Part shown: piece by piece, positions 1 through 8,735 of the stretch | Numbering within the stretch: position 1 is the stretch's first letter | How the letters are laid out: every line of letters begins with the position of its first letter | Source of the DNA: CAZFBA01 sp964517135 | GTDB lineage: Bacteria > Cyanobacteriota > Vampirovibrionia > JBFMGH01 | NCBI GenBank assembly: GCA_964517135.1 | Contig: CAZFBA010000004.1 | Location: 62,001-126,000 of the forward strand | Length of the DNA stretch: 64,000 bases | Direction of reading: 5' to 3' | Notes under the pieces: generated by a model | The model's input: the letters and a program-made list of their open reading frames with translations, nothing else | Told to the model about the DNA's origin: nothing | Databases searched by the model: none | Translations under genes and position numbers: made by a program

Positions 1-1
1 T

Positions 2-679
2 CGAGTAGGAGGGCTGCCACAAAAACCTGAACCACCTCTCAACTATGCAAAATTCTTCTCACCAGAAGGACTTATTAATGAATACTTTGAAATACCTGTC
101 ATGGTCAGAAATCATGAAATAATTGAAGCTGAGCCACTTGGTGACCTTGAAACACTTTTCTTTGACGATTTCCCTGAACTGGAAGCATTCAATACATCCG
201 GGGGGACCTCAACACTGCCAAAAAACTTTAGAACTAAAGTTAAAAACCTGGATTACAAAACAATCCGATATGCTGGCCACTGTAATAAGATAAAAATTCT
301 CTATGAGCTGGGCCTGATGGATTATAAACCTGTTAAAGTTGCAGGAGTTGAGATAGCACCAAGAGAAATACTTATGTATTTGCTGGAAAAGATCCTCCCC
401 GACAACCCTGAAGACGTTATTTTACTAAGAGTGCAGGGCAGTGGTATGAAAGATGGCGAAAACTTAACCACCACAATAGAAATTGTTGACTATTATGATA
501 AAAAAAGTAATATATCAGCAATGATGAGAATGACCTCTTATCCTCTTTCAATCATAGCTCAAATGCTGGCAAGGGGTGACGTAAAAGACAAAGGTGTAAG
601 ACCTTCTGAGCTGGTTGTAGATTTTAAAATGCTTATAGAAGAGCTGAAAAAGCGACAGGTAAATATTAAGATCTACTGA
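2..679 (+). CDS. Saccharopine dehydrogenase-like oxidoreductase, C-terminal part (5' end outside window)
   Basis: The reading frame is open from the first bases, so only the last ~225 residues are visible. The visible part starts in a GGLPQKPEPPLNY segment, followed by SPEGLINEYFEIP and then an alpha/beta C-terminal domain ending in GVRPSELVVDF. These resemble the catalytic and C-terminal domain of the saccharopine dehydrogenase / carboxynorspermidine dehydrogenase / lysine dehydrogenase superfamily, which perform NAD(P)-linked oxidoreduction on amino-acid adducts. The Rossmann N-terminus that would separate these activities lies outside the window, so the substrate cannot be named. A lysine 6-aminotransferase lies ~62 kb away, so any lysine link is speculative. 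A CTGGCCAA/TTGGCCAG hairpin follows 40 bp after the stop. Confidence 0.75.
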   Translation, partial: RVGGLPQKPEPPLNYAKFFSPEGLINEYFEIPVMVRNHEIIEAEPLGDLETLFFDDFPELEAFNTSGGTSTLPKNFRTKVKNLDYKTIRYAGHCNKIKILYELGLMDYKPVKVAGVEIAPREILMYLLEKILPDNPEDVILLRVQGSGMKDGENLTTTIEIVDYYDKKSNISAMMRMTSYPLSIIAQMLARGDVKDKGVRPSELVVDFKMLIEELKKRQVNIKIY

Positions 680-720
680 TTTCAAAGGTAAATAGCTATA
701 ATTGTTTTATATCAAGACAT

Positions 721-740
721 CTGGCCAATTATTTGGCCAG
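721..740 (+). terminator. 8-bp perfect inverted repeat after the first gene
   Basis: CTGGCCAA, loop TTAT, TTGGCCAG. It is placed as a transcription terminator 42 bp after the stop of the dehydrogenase-like gene, but the downstream tract (agttgttatt) is a poor U-run. Confidence 0.4.
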
Positions 741-923
741 AGTTGTTATTGTGAGGAGCTTTTTTAAATATTAATAAATGTAAAATTTTTTCGAACAATT
801 TAACCACACATATCACAAAACGCCAATCGTTTGTTTTTATGCATATACAAGACATTACACACAAAATCTCACCACACGCAAAAACTGTATACTTACTACA
901 ACACATATTTAGGATACCTGGCT

Positions 924-1691
924 ATGGATAAAATAATAAGTTATTCACCGGTTCGAAACACCGTAAAGCAAAACTGGGACTACGTGAAAGAGCTTGATGA
1001 AACAATCAAAGCTAAAGAATCTATTGCAGGCGCCTTATCTGAAAGGATGAAACTTTCGGCACGTTATCGTACCCAGTCAATGGCGATCCAGCATGGCACT
1101 GATGCACTTCTAAAAAGCCGCTGGGATGCCGATTTGTTTAAAGGAAATCTTCAAAAATTTAACCGATTAAATCAACTTGCAGGTAAAGCCGCTTCAGGCG
1201 CATCGGCTGTTACCTATGAAGGTCTTATTAACCACATACGCTCGGGGGGGGCGGTCAATTCTTTTAACTGGAAAGGTTTACTCAAAAGCAGGGGGTGGCA
1301 TCACGTTGATGGCCTTACCGGAGTCACTGAAGGATCAGCCAAAGCCCTCGGTAAAACAGTTGCAATGGGAGTTGCAAAATTCTTTATATTCCTTAATGGT
1401 TATAAAAAAGCCCAATTAGCTTATGACCGATCTCGAAAAGCCGGTAAAAACCCAATTGTTAGCGGAGCAAAAGCACTATTAACAGGCATTAAAGAAATAG
1501 GTAAATCGTTCCTGAGCTGGGAAATTGGTGCATTTGGTGCTGCTCTAATGACAGTGCTCTGCCCTGGTCTTGGTCTGGTGGGTTCTCTTGCTGGTGGTAT
1601 TTTACTGGGCGGGGTTTCAGGCTTTCTGCTTGAAAAATATCTTCCAGGGCCTAAAAAAAATGAGCAACCAGAAAAAAATCCTTTTGTATAA
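924..1691 (+). CDS. Hypothetical protein with Gly-rich hydrophobic C-terminus
   Basis: 255 aa from the ATG at 924. The frame is open upstream to 831, but that part is unusually His/Tyr/Thr-rich and looks like untranslated DNA, and an AGGA lies 10 bp before ATG 924. The N-terminal half is basic and helical. The C-terminal ~60 residues form a hydrophobic, glycine-rich stretch (FGAALMTVLCPGLGLVG...GGILLGGVSGFLLEKYLPG) that could be a membrane hairpin. No known family is recognised. It resembles two other lineage-specific membrane proteins in the window (8736-10070 and 38201-40315) in composition only. It is followed 25 bp later by a strong terminator, so it is probably monocistronic. Confidence 0.7.
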   Translation: MDKIISYSPVRNTVKQNWDYVKELDETIKAKESIAGALSERMKLSARYRTQSMAIQHGTDALLKSRWDADLFKGNLQKFNRLNQLAGKAASGASAVTYEGLINHIRSGGAVNSFNWKGLLKSRGWHHVDGLTGVTEGSAKALGKTVAMGVAKFFIFLNGYKKAQLAYDRSRKAGKNPIVSGAKALLTGIKEIGKSFLSWEIGAFGAALMTVLCPGLGLVGSLAGGILLGGVSGFLLEKYLPGPKKNEQPEKNPFV

Positions 1692-1716
1692 AACTTATCA
1701 AGACTTAATAAACATT

Positions 1717-1741
1717 AAAAGGGGCTATATAGCCCCTTTTT
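1717..1741 (+). terminator. Rho-independent terminator
   Basis: AAAAGGGGCTA/TAGCCCCTTTT palindrome ending in a T-run, 25 bp after the stop of the hypothetical gene. Confidence 0.9.
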
Positions 1742-2311
1742 CAAGGTTAATGCATAATTTAAAAATTTCCTGATTACCTTAGTATGTATTAGCCTTTTTA
1801 TGTGGTTTTATAATATTTTATTTTCTGTTAAAGGCCATCTGAAAAGTATTTTCAAATTTAAAAACCTGTTTAACCTAACCTATAAGCTATTCTGGAATTA
1901 TTAATCTTCTATCAACTAAAATAAAGAAAAGGTAAAGATTTCAATTTCAGAAAATTCAACTTTCGAAGAGATTTTAAAAAAATTGCAGTTAGTCAAAATA
2001 TCATTTTAACAGGGGTTTTAAAATGGTTAAACCTTAATAAGCCTGATTTAAAAGTATTTTAAGAGGCAAATACTTCTTAAAGCATAACCAGTAATGTTTT
2101 TTTTCTTCAAAGATTAATGCAAAACTTCTAATATGCCCTGAAATTTGAATTAAAATTTTAAGCTCTAAAACTGTAAACCTGCTTGACTAAAACGGTTTTA
2201 TACCGTAAATTTCTTTATTATCAACTATTTTACGTAAAAAATTTTCTCTTAATTCAATACATAATTGCAATATACAAAAAAAATGTCAGAAAATACCTGA
2301 GAAAAAGAAAA
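1742..2311. other. Intergenic region without a convincing gene
   Basis: 570 bp, very AT-rich. An open frame from TTG 2183 runs into the beta-propeller gene, but its extra 43 residues precede the signal peptide and have no RBS. The stretch AAGATTAATGCAAAACTT near 2110 resembles the end of the ~187-bp repeat found at 29054 and 59266 (AAGATCAGTGCATAACTT), possibly a remnant. A TATAAT lies at 1809-1814 without a good -35. Confidence 0.5.
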
Positions 2312-3448
2312 ATGAGTATCTTGTCTATCCGTAAAAAATTATTTGCAGGCCTATTTATCTTCTATTTTATTATTTTAAGTGGTCTGTTAATATTTAAACA
2401 AACTGCACTGGCCCAGGAAAAAAACTGGCCTATGTTTGGAGTTAACAACCTCAGACAAAACCAGCAAAATTATGGCATATCTGGAGCCAGGGGTACTGTA
2501 AAATGGGAATTTAAAACTGATTCTCAGGTTAACTCATCTCCTGTTGTTGCTGATGGCAAGGTTTTTTTTGGTACTGATGAAGGCTTACTTTTTGCCCTTG
2601 ATGTTAATACCGGCGATCCTGTATGGCAGTTTCAGACCAACGGTATTATTGACAGTTCTCCTACCTATTATGATGGCTATCTGCTTGTTACTTCTAGAGA
2701 TAATAATATCTATGCACTGGATGCTATTACAGGTGAAAAAATATGGCAATTTAAAACAGGTGATAATCTTACATCATCACCACTGATTAGTGATGAAGTT
2801 GTTTATTTTGGCAGCTGGGACCACTGTGTGTATGCACTGAACCTTCAAAATGGCAACCTTATATGGAAATTTCAAGCAGGTAATAGATTTGTAGGTTCTC
2901 CTAGCCTGTATAAAGGTAACCTATATATCGGTAATAATGATAAAAACCTGTATGCACTGGATGCTAAAACAGGTAAACTCAAATGGTTCTTTGAAACTGG
3001 TGGATTTATTTATTCTACACCTGCTATCAGCAATAATAAAGTCTTTATAGGCAGCTGGGATAAAAAAGTATACGCCATAAATGCTACGACGGGGGCTCCT
3101 GTATGGTCCATAAGAACAGGTGGACACGTCTTATCATCACCTGCAATATATAACAACAGAGTCATAATAGCTTCTGATGATCAGTATGTATACGCATTTA
3201 ACTGTGATACAGGTGATCAGACCTGGCGAAAGTTCATTGGAGGTAAAACTTCTGTGAGTTCTCCGGCAGTATCTGATGGCATAGTTTATATTGGCAGCAC
3301 TGCCAAGCTGTTCTTTGCAGTCAATGCAAATAATGGATCCCCACTCTGGAATTTTACACCCGGAGACTATGTTATCTCATCACCTTCTGTCTACAAAGGT
3401 GTGGTCTTCTTCGGTAGCCAGAATAATACATTTTACGCACTAAAATAA
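2312..3448 (+). CDS. Exported eight-bladed PQQ-type beta-propeller protein
   Basis: 378 aa from the ATG at 2312, chosen because it places a classical signal peptide at the N-terminus: a basic MSILSIRKK, a long hydrophobic core, and a likely cleavage after ALA near residue 34. The rest is eight repeats of the pattern SSP-x(6-8)-V-x-x-G-S-x-x-x-x-x-YALD-x-x-TG-x-x-x-W, typical of the PQQ-like/BamB-like beta-propeller fold. None of the residues needed for a quinoprotein dehydrogenase can be assigned, so this is probably a periplasmic or surface binding/scaffold protein, not an enzyme. It is followed 20 bp later by rlmH and may be co-transcribed with it. Confidence 0.85.
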   Translation: MSILSIRKKLFAGLFIFYFIILSGLLIFKQTALAQEKNWPMFGVNNLRQNQQNYGISGARGTVKWEFKTDSQVNSSPVVADGKVFFGTDEGLLFALDVNTGDPVWQFQTNGIIDSSPTYYDGYLLVTSRDNNIYALDAITGEKIWQFKTGDNLTSSPLISDEVVYFGSWDHCVYALNLQNGNLIWKFQAGNRFVGSPSLYKGNLYIGNNDKNLYALDAKTGKLKWFFETGGFIYSTPAISNNKVFIGSWDKKVYAINATTGAPVWSIRTGGHVLSSPAIYNNRVIIASDDQYVYAFNCDTGDQTWRKFIGGKTSVSSPAVSDGIVYIGSTAKLFFAVNANNGSPLWNFTPGDYVISSPSVYKGVVFFGSQNNTFYALK

Positions 3449-3468
3449 ATTGATGATCAGAGGTAATC

Positions 3469-3942
3469 TTGATAATTAAAGTGATTGCAGTATCTAAAAT
3501 CAAAGAAAATTATATCCTGAAAGGGATTGAAGAATATACCAAAAGGCTAAAACCTTACTGCAAGCTAAAAATAAAGGAGGTCGATGCTCAAAAAATTAAA
3601 TCTTCTATGCCGATAGAGAAAATCAAAGATCAGGAAGCCGAAAAAATCAGTCAATATGTATCCAGTGAAACCTGTTTAATAGCACTGGATGAACATGGCA
3701 AACAATTGAATAGCTTAGAATTTGCAGAAACACTGAAAAATATTACTGAAACCACTGGTAAAAATGAAATTTGTTTTATTATTGGCGGCGCAAACGGCTT
3801 ATCTAAAGGACTATTAGACAAATCAGATACTGTGCTGGCCCTGTCCAAACTAACTTTTCCGCATCAGCTGGCTCGACTTATTTTAATAGAACAGTTATAC
3901 AGGGCATTTAGAATCATTAAAGGTGAACCATACCACAAATAA
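3469..3942 (+). CDS. rlmH: 23S rRNA (pseudouridine1915-N3)-methyltransferase RlmH
   Basis: 157 aa, the usual RlmH length. It starts at TTG 3469, preceded by AGAGG at 3459, giving the family N-terminus MIIKVIAVSKIKE. The SPOUT-fold glycine-rich SAM site (FIIGGANGLSKG) and the signature C-terminus EQLYRAFRIIKGEPYHK are intact. RlmH methylates pseudouridine 1915 in helix 69 of 23S rRNA on assembled 70S ribosomes. The next gene begins 22 bp downstream. Confidence 0.95.
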   Translation: MIIKVIAVSKIKENYILKGIEEYTKRLKPYCKLKIKEVDAQKIKSSMPIEKIKDQEAEKISQYVSSETCLIALDEHGKQLNSLEFAETLKNITETTGKNEICFIIGGANGLSKGLLDKSDTVLALSKLTFPHQLARLILIEQLYRAFRIIKGEPYHK

Positions 3943-3964
3943 CAGGAGTTTGGAGTGAGTTTAG

Positions 3965-4387
3965 ATGGAAAAACTAAAGCGTAAAGTATTCATAGAATCA
4001 ACTCTAACACAATGTCTGGGTGAACTTCAGCCATACGAAATAGAAGAAACAACTATAGGCACTCTCTATAAGAATGAAAAAGGCGTCTCATACATTGTAT
4101 ATGAGAGCAATATAGAAGGTCAAAAGCTTATTACGACAGTAAAAATTAACAATGATTCACTTTCATTAATTCGTATAGGTGACGTTCATTCAAGGCAATT
4201 GTTTACTGAAGGCAAGTGGCATACCTGTTATTACTATGTTACAGGTAATTCATTGATCCTGAGGTCTTATACCAAAAGACTTGAACACTACATAAACACT
4301 GACGGTGGATGTTTGAATTTGTTGTATGATTTATGGAGTGGACAAAGTCATATAGGTCATTTTTGTTTCGACCTCGTACTGAGCTGA
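3965..4387 (+). CDS. DUF1934 / YwiB-like beta-barrel protein
   Basis: 140 aa with SD GGAGTG upstream. It is beta-strand-rich with the pattern of the DUF1934 (YwiB) family: a YEIEETTIGTLYKNEKGVSYIVYE N-terminal strand pair, IRIGDVHSRQLFTEGKWHTCYY, and GGCLNLLYDLWSGQSHIGHFCFDL at the end. These are small calycin-like barrels of unknown function. The gene sits 18 bp before argS, the same linkage as ywiB-argS in Firmicutes, which supports the call. Confidence 0.7.
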   Translation: MEKLKRKVFIESTLTQCLGELQPYEIEETTIGTLYKNEKGVSYIVYESNIEGQKLITTVKINNDSLSLIRIGDVHSRQLFTEGKWHTCYYYVTGNSLILRSYTKRLEHYINTDGGCLNLLYDLWSGQSHIGHFCFDLVLS

Positions 4388-4405
4388 TAAGGATATGATT
4401 AAAGA

Positions 4406-6247
4406 ATGATAAAAGATTTTATTGCTGAAATTCTTAAAAAGGCTGTCATTAAATCTATTGAATCTGGCGAACTGGGTGCCTTAAAAGAATTAGAACCCAA
4501 AATATTAGATGGAATTATCATTGAAAAAGCTAGAAAACCTGAATTTGGCGACTTCGCCTGCAATATATCTTTTCTGGCCCGTGATGCACGCATGGCACCT
4601 CCTAAAATTGCTGAGATAATTGTTAAAAACATTAATTCTGAAGACAATAATCAATTTCAGGCCTCTGTAGTAGGCGGCTTTATTAACTTATCTCTGTCTT
4701 ATAGCTATATAAATACCATTATCAGTGAGGTACTGGATAAAAAACAGGATTATGGCAAAAGTAATCAAGGCAATAAACTTAAAGTACTACTGGAATATGT
4801 CTCTGCCAACCCGACAGGCCCTCTTCATATTGGCCACGGACGATGGGCAGCCCTGGGAAGTTCGATAGAAAATATACTTAAATTTCTTAACTATGACGTG
4901 GAAACAGAGTTCTATATCAATGATGCAGGAGTCCAGATAAACAATCTGGGGTATTCACTGTTCCTAAGAGTGCTGCAACAAATAGATGACAGCGTTTATT
5001 TTCCGCCGGATAAAGAAACTGACCCGAGAGCAGCAAACTTCTATCCGGGAGATTATCTCATAGAACAGGCCAGGCAATATGTCTCTGAAAACCCTGGCAA
5101 AGCTGAACTCTTCAAAAAAACAGCTGAAATCGTTGATGATCTCTATGTTCCAGCAGCTGAAACCATTCAAGAGCTTTCTGCTTATGGTAAAAAACTTAAT
5201 ATTGAAATACAAAAAGAGCTTCTAACAAAATTTAAAACAACATTCAATACCTGGTTTTATGAGTCATCACTTCACAAATCAGGTAGCGTAAGTACTATTA
5301 TTGACTATTTAAGAGAAAAAGATGCTCTCTATGATAAAGATGGCGCCGTATGGTTTGCTTCTTCTAGATTTCTTGATGACCAGGATAGAGTCATTAAAAA
5401 ATCTGACGGATCGCTTACCTATTTGACAGCTGATATCGCCTATCATAAAGACAAACTTGACAGAGGATACCAGCACCTCATAAATATCTGGGGAGCTGAT
5501 CACCACGGTTACGTAGCCAGAATGAAATCGTCCATTCAGGCACTGGGATATCCACCTGATACGCTGGAAGTCATCATCGGACAGATGGTTAATCTAATCA
5601 TTGGCGGCGAACAGGTTCGTATGGGCAAACGCAAGAAAATGCTTACTCTTGGCGACCTCGTAGAAGAAGTAGGTGTCGATGCCACAAGATTCTGGATGGT
5701 TTCCAGAAGCACTGATTCTACACTGGACTTCGATGTGGATCTTGCCAAGTCTGCTTCTGACGAGAACCCTGTGTATTATGTGCAGTATGCACATGCTAGA
5801 TGCTCCAGTATAATAAGGACTGCAACTACTGAAAGGCTGGATCATGAAAACAATCAAACACTTCCACCTATCTATAATCCAGAAGAACTCGATATCATAT
5901 TGAACAATGTTCAAAATAAACCAGAAATTCTTGACTATCTGTGGCAAAATATAGATGAAAAACAAATTTCTGCTACTAAAAACTTGATTTTACATATTGA
6001 GTCGTTTAAAGATACCGTCATCAAAGCAGGACGTGATAGATCACCTCATTATATTGCACGCTATTTAATAGATCTGGCAAGTTGTTTCCACTCTTTCTAT
6101 TCTGAATGTCGTGTTTTAAACCTTTCTCAAACAGCTAACCTTTCTAAAGATCTGCAAGAAGCCAGATTATCTTTGATATATGCAACCCGCATCTTATTGT
6201 ATAATGGTTTAAAATTGTTAGAGGTAAATGCGCCCGAATCAATGTAA
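4406..6247 (+). CDS. argS: Arginine-tRNA ligase
   Basis: 613 aa class I aminoacyl-tRNA synthetase. It has an N-terminal additional domain (~1-110) and the HIGH signature in SANPTGPLHIGHGRWAALGSS. The VRMGKRKKMLTLGDLVEEVGVDATRFW segment holds the KMSKS-equivalent loop. A C-terminal DALR anticodon-binding domain ends in the typical RILLYNGLKLLEVNAPESM. It charges tRNA-Arg with arginine in the cytoplasm. An out-of-frame ATG at 4396 precedes the start. The gene lies downstream of the DUF1934 gene and 11 bp upstream of a 58-aa cysteine protein. Confidence 0.96.
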   Translation: MIKDFIAEILKKAVIKSIESGELGALKELEPKILDGIIIEKARKPEFGDFACNISFLARDARMAPPKIAEIIVKNINSEDNNQFQASVVGGFINLSLSYSYINTIISEVLDKKQDYGKSNQGNKLKVLLEYVSANPTGPLHIGHGRWAALGSSIENILKFLNYDVETEFYINDAGVQINNLGYSLFLRVLQQIDDSVYFPPDKETDPRAANFYPGDYLIEQARQYVSENPGKAELFKKTAEIVDDLYVPAAETIQELSAYGKKLNIEIQKELLTKFKTTFNTWFYESSLHKSGSVSTIIDYLREKDALYDKDGAVWFASSRFLDDQDRVIKKSDGSLTYLTADIAYHKDKLDRGYQHLINIWGADHHGYVARMKSSIQALGYPPDTLEVIIGQMVNLIIGGEQVRMGKRKKMLTLGDLVEEVGVDATRFWMVSRSTDSTLDFDVDLAKSASDENPVYYVQYAHARCSSIIRTATTERLDHENNQTLPPIYNPEELDIILNNVQNKPEILDYLWQNIDEKQISATKNLILHIESFKDTVIKAGRDRSPHYIARYLIDLASCFHSFYSECRVLNLSQTANLSKDLQEARLSLIYATRILLYNGLKLLEVNAPESM

Positions 6248-6258
6248 AGGAGTAATAT

Positions 6259-6435
6259 ATGCAAGAAGGAAACATCCCGGTATGCCCTTTGATCAGCGCT
6301 GGACAGGATATACCAAGATTATGTGAGCAGGAAAAGTGCGCCTGGTACATTAAAGCTTATAAGACCTGTGCTGTTTATGTAATGGGACACAACTCAGCAC
6401 TTGATATCAAGTTAAAACAGCCTTCTAAAGGCTAA
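6259..6435 (+). CDS. Small four-cysteine protein, function unknown
   Basis: 58 aa beginning MQEGNIPVCPLISAG, with SD AAGGAG 8-9 bp before the ATG and an RBS-start spacing like its neighbours. Cysteines at 9, 22, 27 and 37, with a CAWYIKAYKTCAVY core, suggest a small metal-binding or disulfide knuckle. The CPLIS...C....CAWY...C layout recurs in unannotated small bacterial proteins. It lies 11 bp after argS and is closed by a terminator at 6462, so it is the last gene of the argS transcript. Function unknown. Confidence 0.75.
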   Translation: MQEGNIPVCPLISAGQDIPRLCEQEKCAWYIKAYKTCAVYVMGHNSALDIKLKQPSKG

Positions 6436-6461
6436 ACCTGATTATAGCATTGTTGTTTCGC

Positions 6462-6496
6462 CTCTGAAAGCCTCTCAAAGGGCTTTTAGAGTTTTT
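6462..6496 (+). terminator. Rho-independent terminator
   Basis: CTCTGAAAGCC, 8-nt loop, GGCTTTTAGAG (one G-U pair), then TTTTT. It ends the argS unit. Confidence 0.85.
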
Positions 6497-6510
6497 ACAA
6501 AAATAAAATT

Positions 6511-6906
6511 GTGTCTGCAATGATTATCGTAACCGCTGCCATTATCCAAAAAGCCGACAAAATACTGATTGCCAGAAGAAAAAAAGGTGACCCCCTTGAA
6601 TATCAATGGGAATTACCGGGGGGAAAGATTGAACCCGGCGAAACACCTGAAGAATGCCTCAAACGTGAACTTTACGAAGAATTTGGCATCGAAACAGAAA
6701 TTAAAAATTTCTTCTGCTCTTCAAAGTATGATTATCCTCATGTATCAATTGAATTGCTTGCCTTCTTCGCTCATCATCTTTCCGGGGAGCTAAAACCAAC
6801 CGATCACGACAGGGTTCAATGGGCAAGGATTAGTGAATTAGAGTCATTTACCTTCGCTAATGCTGATATACCAATCATAAAAAAGCTTTCAAGGGCCAGC
6901 ATATGA
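6511..6906 (+). CDS. Nudix hydrolase, MutT-like (8-oxo-dGTP diphosphatase type)
   Basis: 131 aa from GTG 6511; ATG 6520 is an alternative, and no strong SD decides between them. The complete Nudix box spans about residues 38-60: G38-x5-E44-x7-R52-E53-x2-E56-E57-x-G59, with all metal-binding glutamates present. Length and the C-terminal ELESFTFANADIPIIKKL resemble MutT/CTP-pyrophosphohydrolase members that sanitise the nucleotide pool. The substrate cannot be proved from sequence. It overlaps the next gene by 4 bp (ATGA), so translation is coupled. Photolyase downstream makes this a small DNA-protection group. Confidence 0.85.
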   Translation: MSAMIIVTAAIIQKADKILIARRKKGDPLEYQWELPGGKIEPGETPEECLKRELYEEFGIETEIKNFFCSSKYDYPHVSIELLAFFAHHLSGELKPTDHDRVQWARISELESFTFANADIPIIKKLSRASI

Positions 6907-7340
6907 AAATACACATGTATATTACATTATTATTGTTCTTTTTAATCGCCTCACCAGCCTTCAGCTTCAAATGGTATAAACTCAATTACCTCTGCACTAA
7001 TGACACTTCCTTTTATCTTGATCACCAGAATATGCAGGTTAGACTGAGATTTGAACTCCCTTATGAAATAAAGTTCTGGCTTTTGACTATTTCAAATGTA
7101 GAGAATAAAAAATCTGTTATACCTGTCAAAAATCTCCAGCATTATCAGATAGAATGCCCTTCAAGCACTCTGAGTCTTCTTGAATACAGGCTATACGAAG
7201 AAGACAGGTTAACTGAATCACGTAAATACAGTGATAGCAACTTAATTATTGTGCCACCTGATACACCAGTGCAGCAAATAATTATAAACCTCTGTACCCC
7301 TTCAAACTCTGACTGGTTCTACGGATTCAGGACTGATTAA
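6903..7340 (+). CDS. Hypothetical exported protein
   Basis: 145 aa starting at an ATGA overlap with the Nudix gene. The N-terminus MKIHMYITLLLFFLIASPAFS is a clear signal peptide with a predicted cut after AFS near residue 21. The mature part is beta-rich and aromatic, with three cysteines in the mature part and a C-terminus SDWFYGFRTD. No family recognised. It may be an Ig-like periplasmic protein. Confidence 0.7.
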   Translation: MKIHMYITLLLFFLIASPAFSFKWYKLNYLCTNDTSFYLDHQNMQVRLRFELPYEIKFWLLTISNVENKKSVIPVKNLQHYQIECPSSTLSLLEYRLYEEDRLTESRKYSDSNLIIVPPDTPVQQIIINLCTPSNSDWFYGFRTD

Positions 7341-7377
7341 GCAAAAGGTACTCAATTTATAGGACGCATGCTTCTTA

Positions 7378-8724
7378 ATGAATTCAACAAGAATCTGTAA
7401 ACTAAATAAACACAGTTATTCCAGTGGCAGCATTGTCTACTGGACCTCCAGAGATCAGCGTATTCGATATAACCATGCCCTCATTCATGCACAGGAAAAA
7501 GCTTTAAAGTATAATTGCCCTCTTATAGTGCTTTTTTGCCTGGTACCTGAATTTATAGGTGCTACTATCAGGCAGTATAACTTCATGCTCAAGGGGCTCA
7601 AAGAAATTGAACACAATCTTAAAGAGAAAAATATACCTTTTATGATGCTTACAGGCCAGCCATATAAAGAAATACCGGCCTTTCTCAACAGCATCAAAGC
7701 AGGATACCTGATAACTGACTTTGACCCGCTCAGAATCAAACAACAATGGCAGAAAAAAGTCAACCAGGCTATCAGCATACCCTTTGATGAAGTGGATACT
7801 CATAATATTGTTCCGTGCAGGGTCGCATCTCAAAAACAGGAATACGCTGCAAGAACCATAAGACCTAAAATTCACAGGCTTTTAAATGATTATCTCTTTG
7901 ATCCACCTCAATTGCAAAAGCACCCGGTTGAATGCAATATCAATTTTGCTCCTGTCAACTGGAAAAACATACACAGCAGCCTGAAAATAGATCAAACAGT
8001 AAGTGAAGTTGACTGGCTTACTCCCGGTGAAGAGGCTGCAAACAAGATGCTTGACCATTTTATTACCAGAAAACTTGATAAATATGGCCAAGACAGAAAC
8101 GACCCGGCCTGTGATGCTCTTTCTAATATGTCTCCTTACCTTCATTTCGGACAGATTTCAGCCCTGCAAATTGCTCTTAAAGTCAACAGGGCTAAAGCAA
8201 ACGAAGAATCAAAAGAATCATATCTTGAAGAACTTATCGTCAGAAAAGAGCTTTCAGATAATTATTGTTTTTATAATTCCGACTATGACAATCTTAAAGC
8301 CATACCTGAGTGGGTTAAAAAGACCTACGAGGCGCATAAAGATGATATCAGACCCTACCTTTACACTTTGAAAGAGCTTGAAAACGCTCAAACCCACGAA
8401 GATGCTTGGAATGCCTGCCAGCTTGAAATGATCAAAACCGGTAAAATGCAAGGTTATATGAGAATGTACTGGGCTAAAAAGATCTTCGAATGGACTGAAT
8501 CACCCGAACAGGCTCTTGAATTTGCCATCTATCTGAATGATAAATATGAGCTTGATGGCCGTGATCCTAATGGGTATACAGGTATAATGTGGAGCATTGC
8601 AGGTGTACACGATAGAGGCTGGACAGAACGGCCAGTTTTTGGCAAGATACGCTATATGAACTATAATGGACTAAAGTCCAAGTTTAACATCAAAGCATAC
8701 ATTGATAAATGGACTAAATCATAG
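7378..8724 (+). CDS. Deoxyribodipyrimidine photo-lyase, class II
   Basis: 448 aa, normal for class II CPD photolyases. The N-terminal alpha/beta antenna domain carries VYWTSRDQRIRYNHAL. The FAD domain carries LHFGQISALQIAL and YMRMYWAKKIFEWT, then the highly diagnostic LNDKYELDGRDPNGYTGIMWS, then GWTERPVFGKIRYMN. The enzyme uses blue light and reduced FAD to split cyclobutane pyrimidine dimers, so at least some ancestors lived in light. It is 37 bp after the exported hypothetical and could be read with the mutT-like gene. Confidence 0.95.
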   Translation: MNSTRICKLNKHSYSSGSIVYWTSRDQRIRYNHALIHAQEKALKYNCPLIVLFCLVPEFIGATIRQYNFMLKGLKEIEHNLKEKNIPFMMLTGQPYKEIPAFLNSIKAGYLITDFDPLRIKQQWQKKVNQAISIPFDEVDTHNIVPCRVASQKQEYAARTIRPKIHRLLNDYLFDPPQLQKHPVECNINFAPVNWKNIHSSLKIDQTVSEVDWLTPGEEAANKMLDHFITRKLDKYGQDRNDPACDALSNMSPYLHFGQISALQIALKVNRAKANEESKESYLEELIVRKELSDNYCFYNSDYDNLKAIPEWVKKTYEAHKDDIRPYLYTLKELENAQTHEDAWNACQLEMIKTGKMQGYMRMYWAKKIFEWTESPEQALEFAIYLNDKYELDGRDPNGYTGIMWSIAGVHDRGWTERPVFGKIRYMNYNGLKSKFNIKAYIDKWTKS

Positions 8725-8735
8725 CCTCTTCTTTT

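Noticed and set aside
831..923. Upstream extension of the hypothetical gene at 924
   Set aside because: No RBS, and the extra residues are His/Tyr/Thr-rich, unlike coding sequence in the rest of the gene.
2183..2311. N-terminal extension of the beta-propeller from TTG 2183
   Set aside because: It would bury the signal peptide behind 43 residues and has no RBS.
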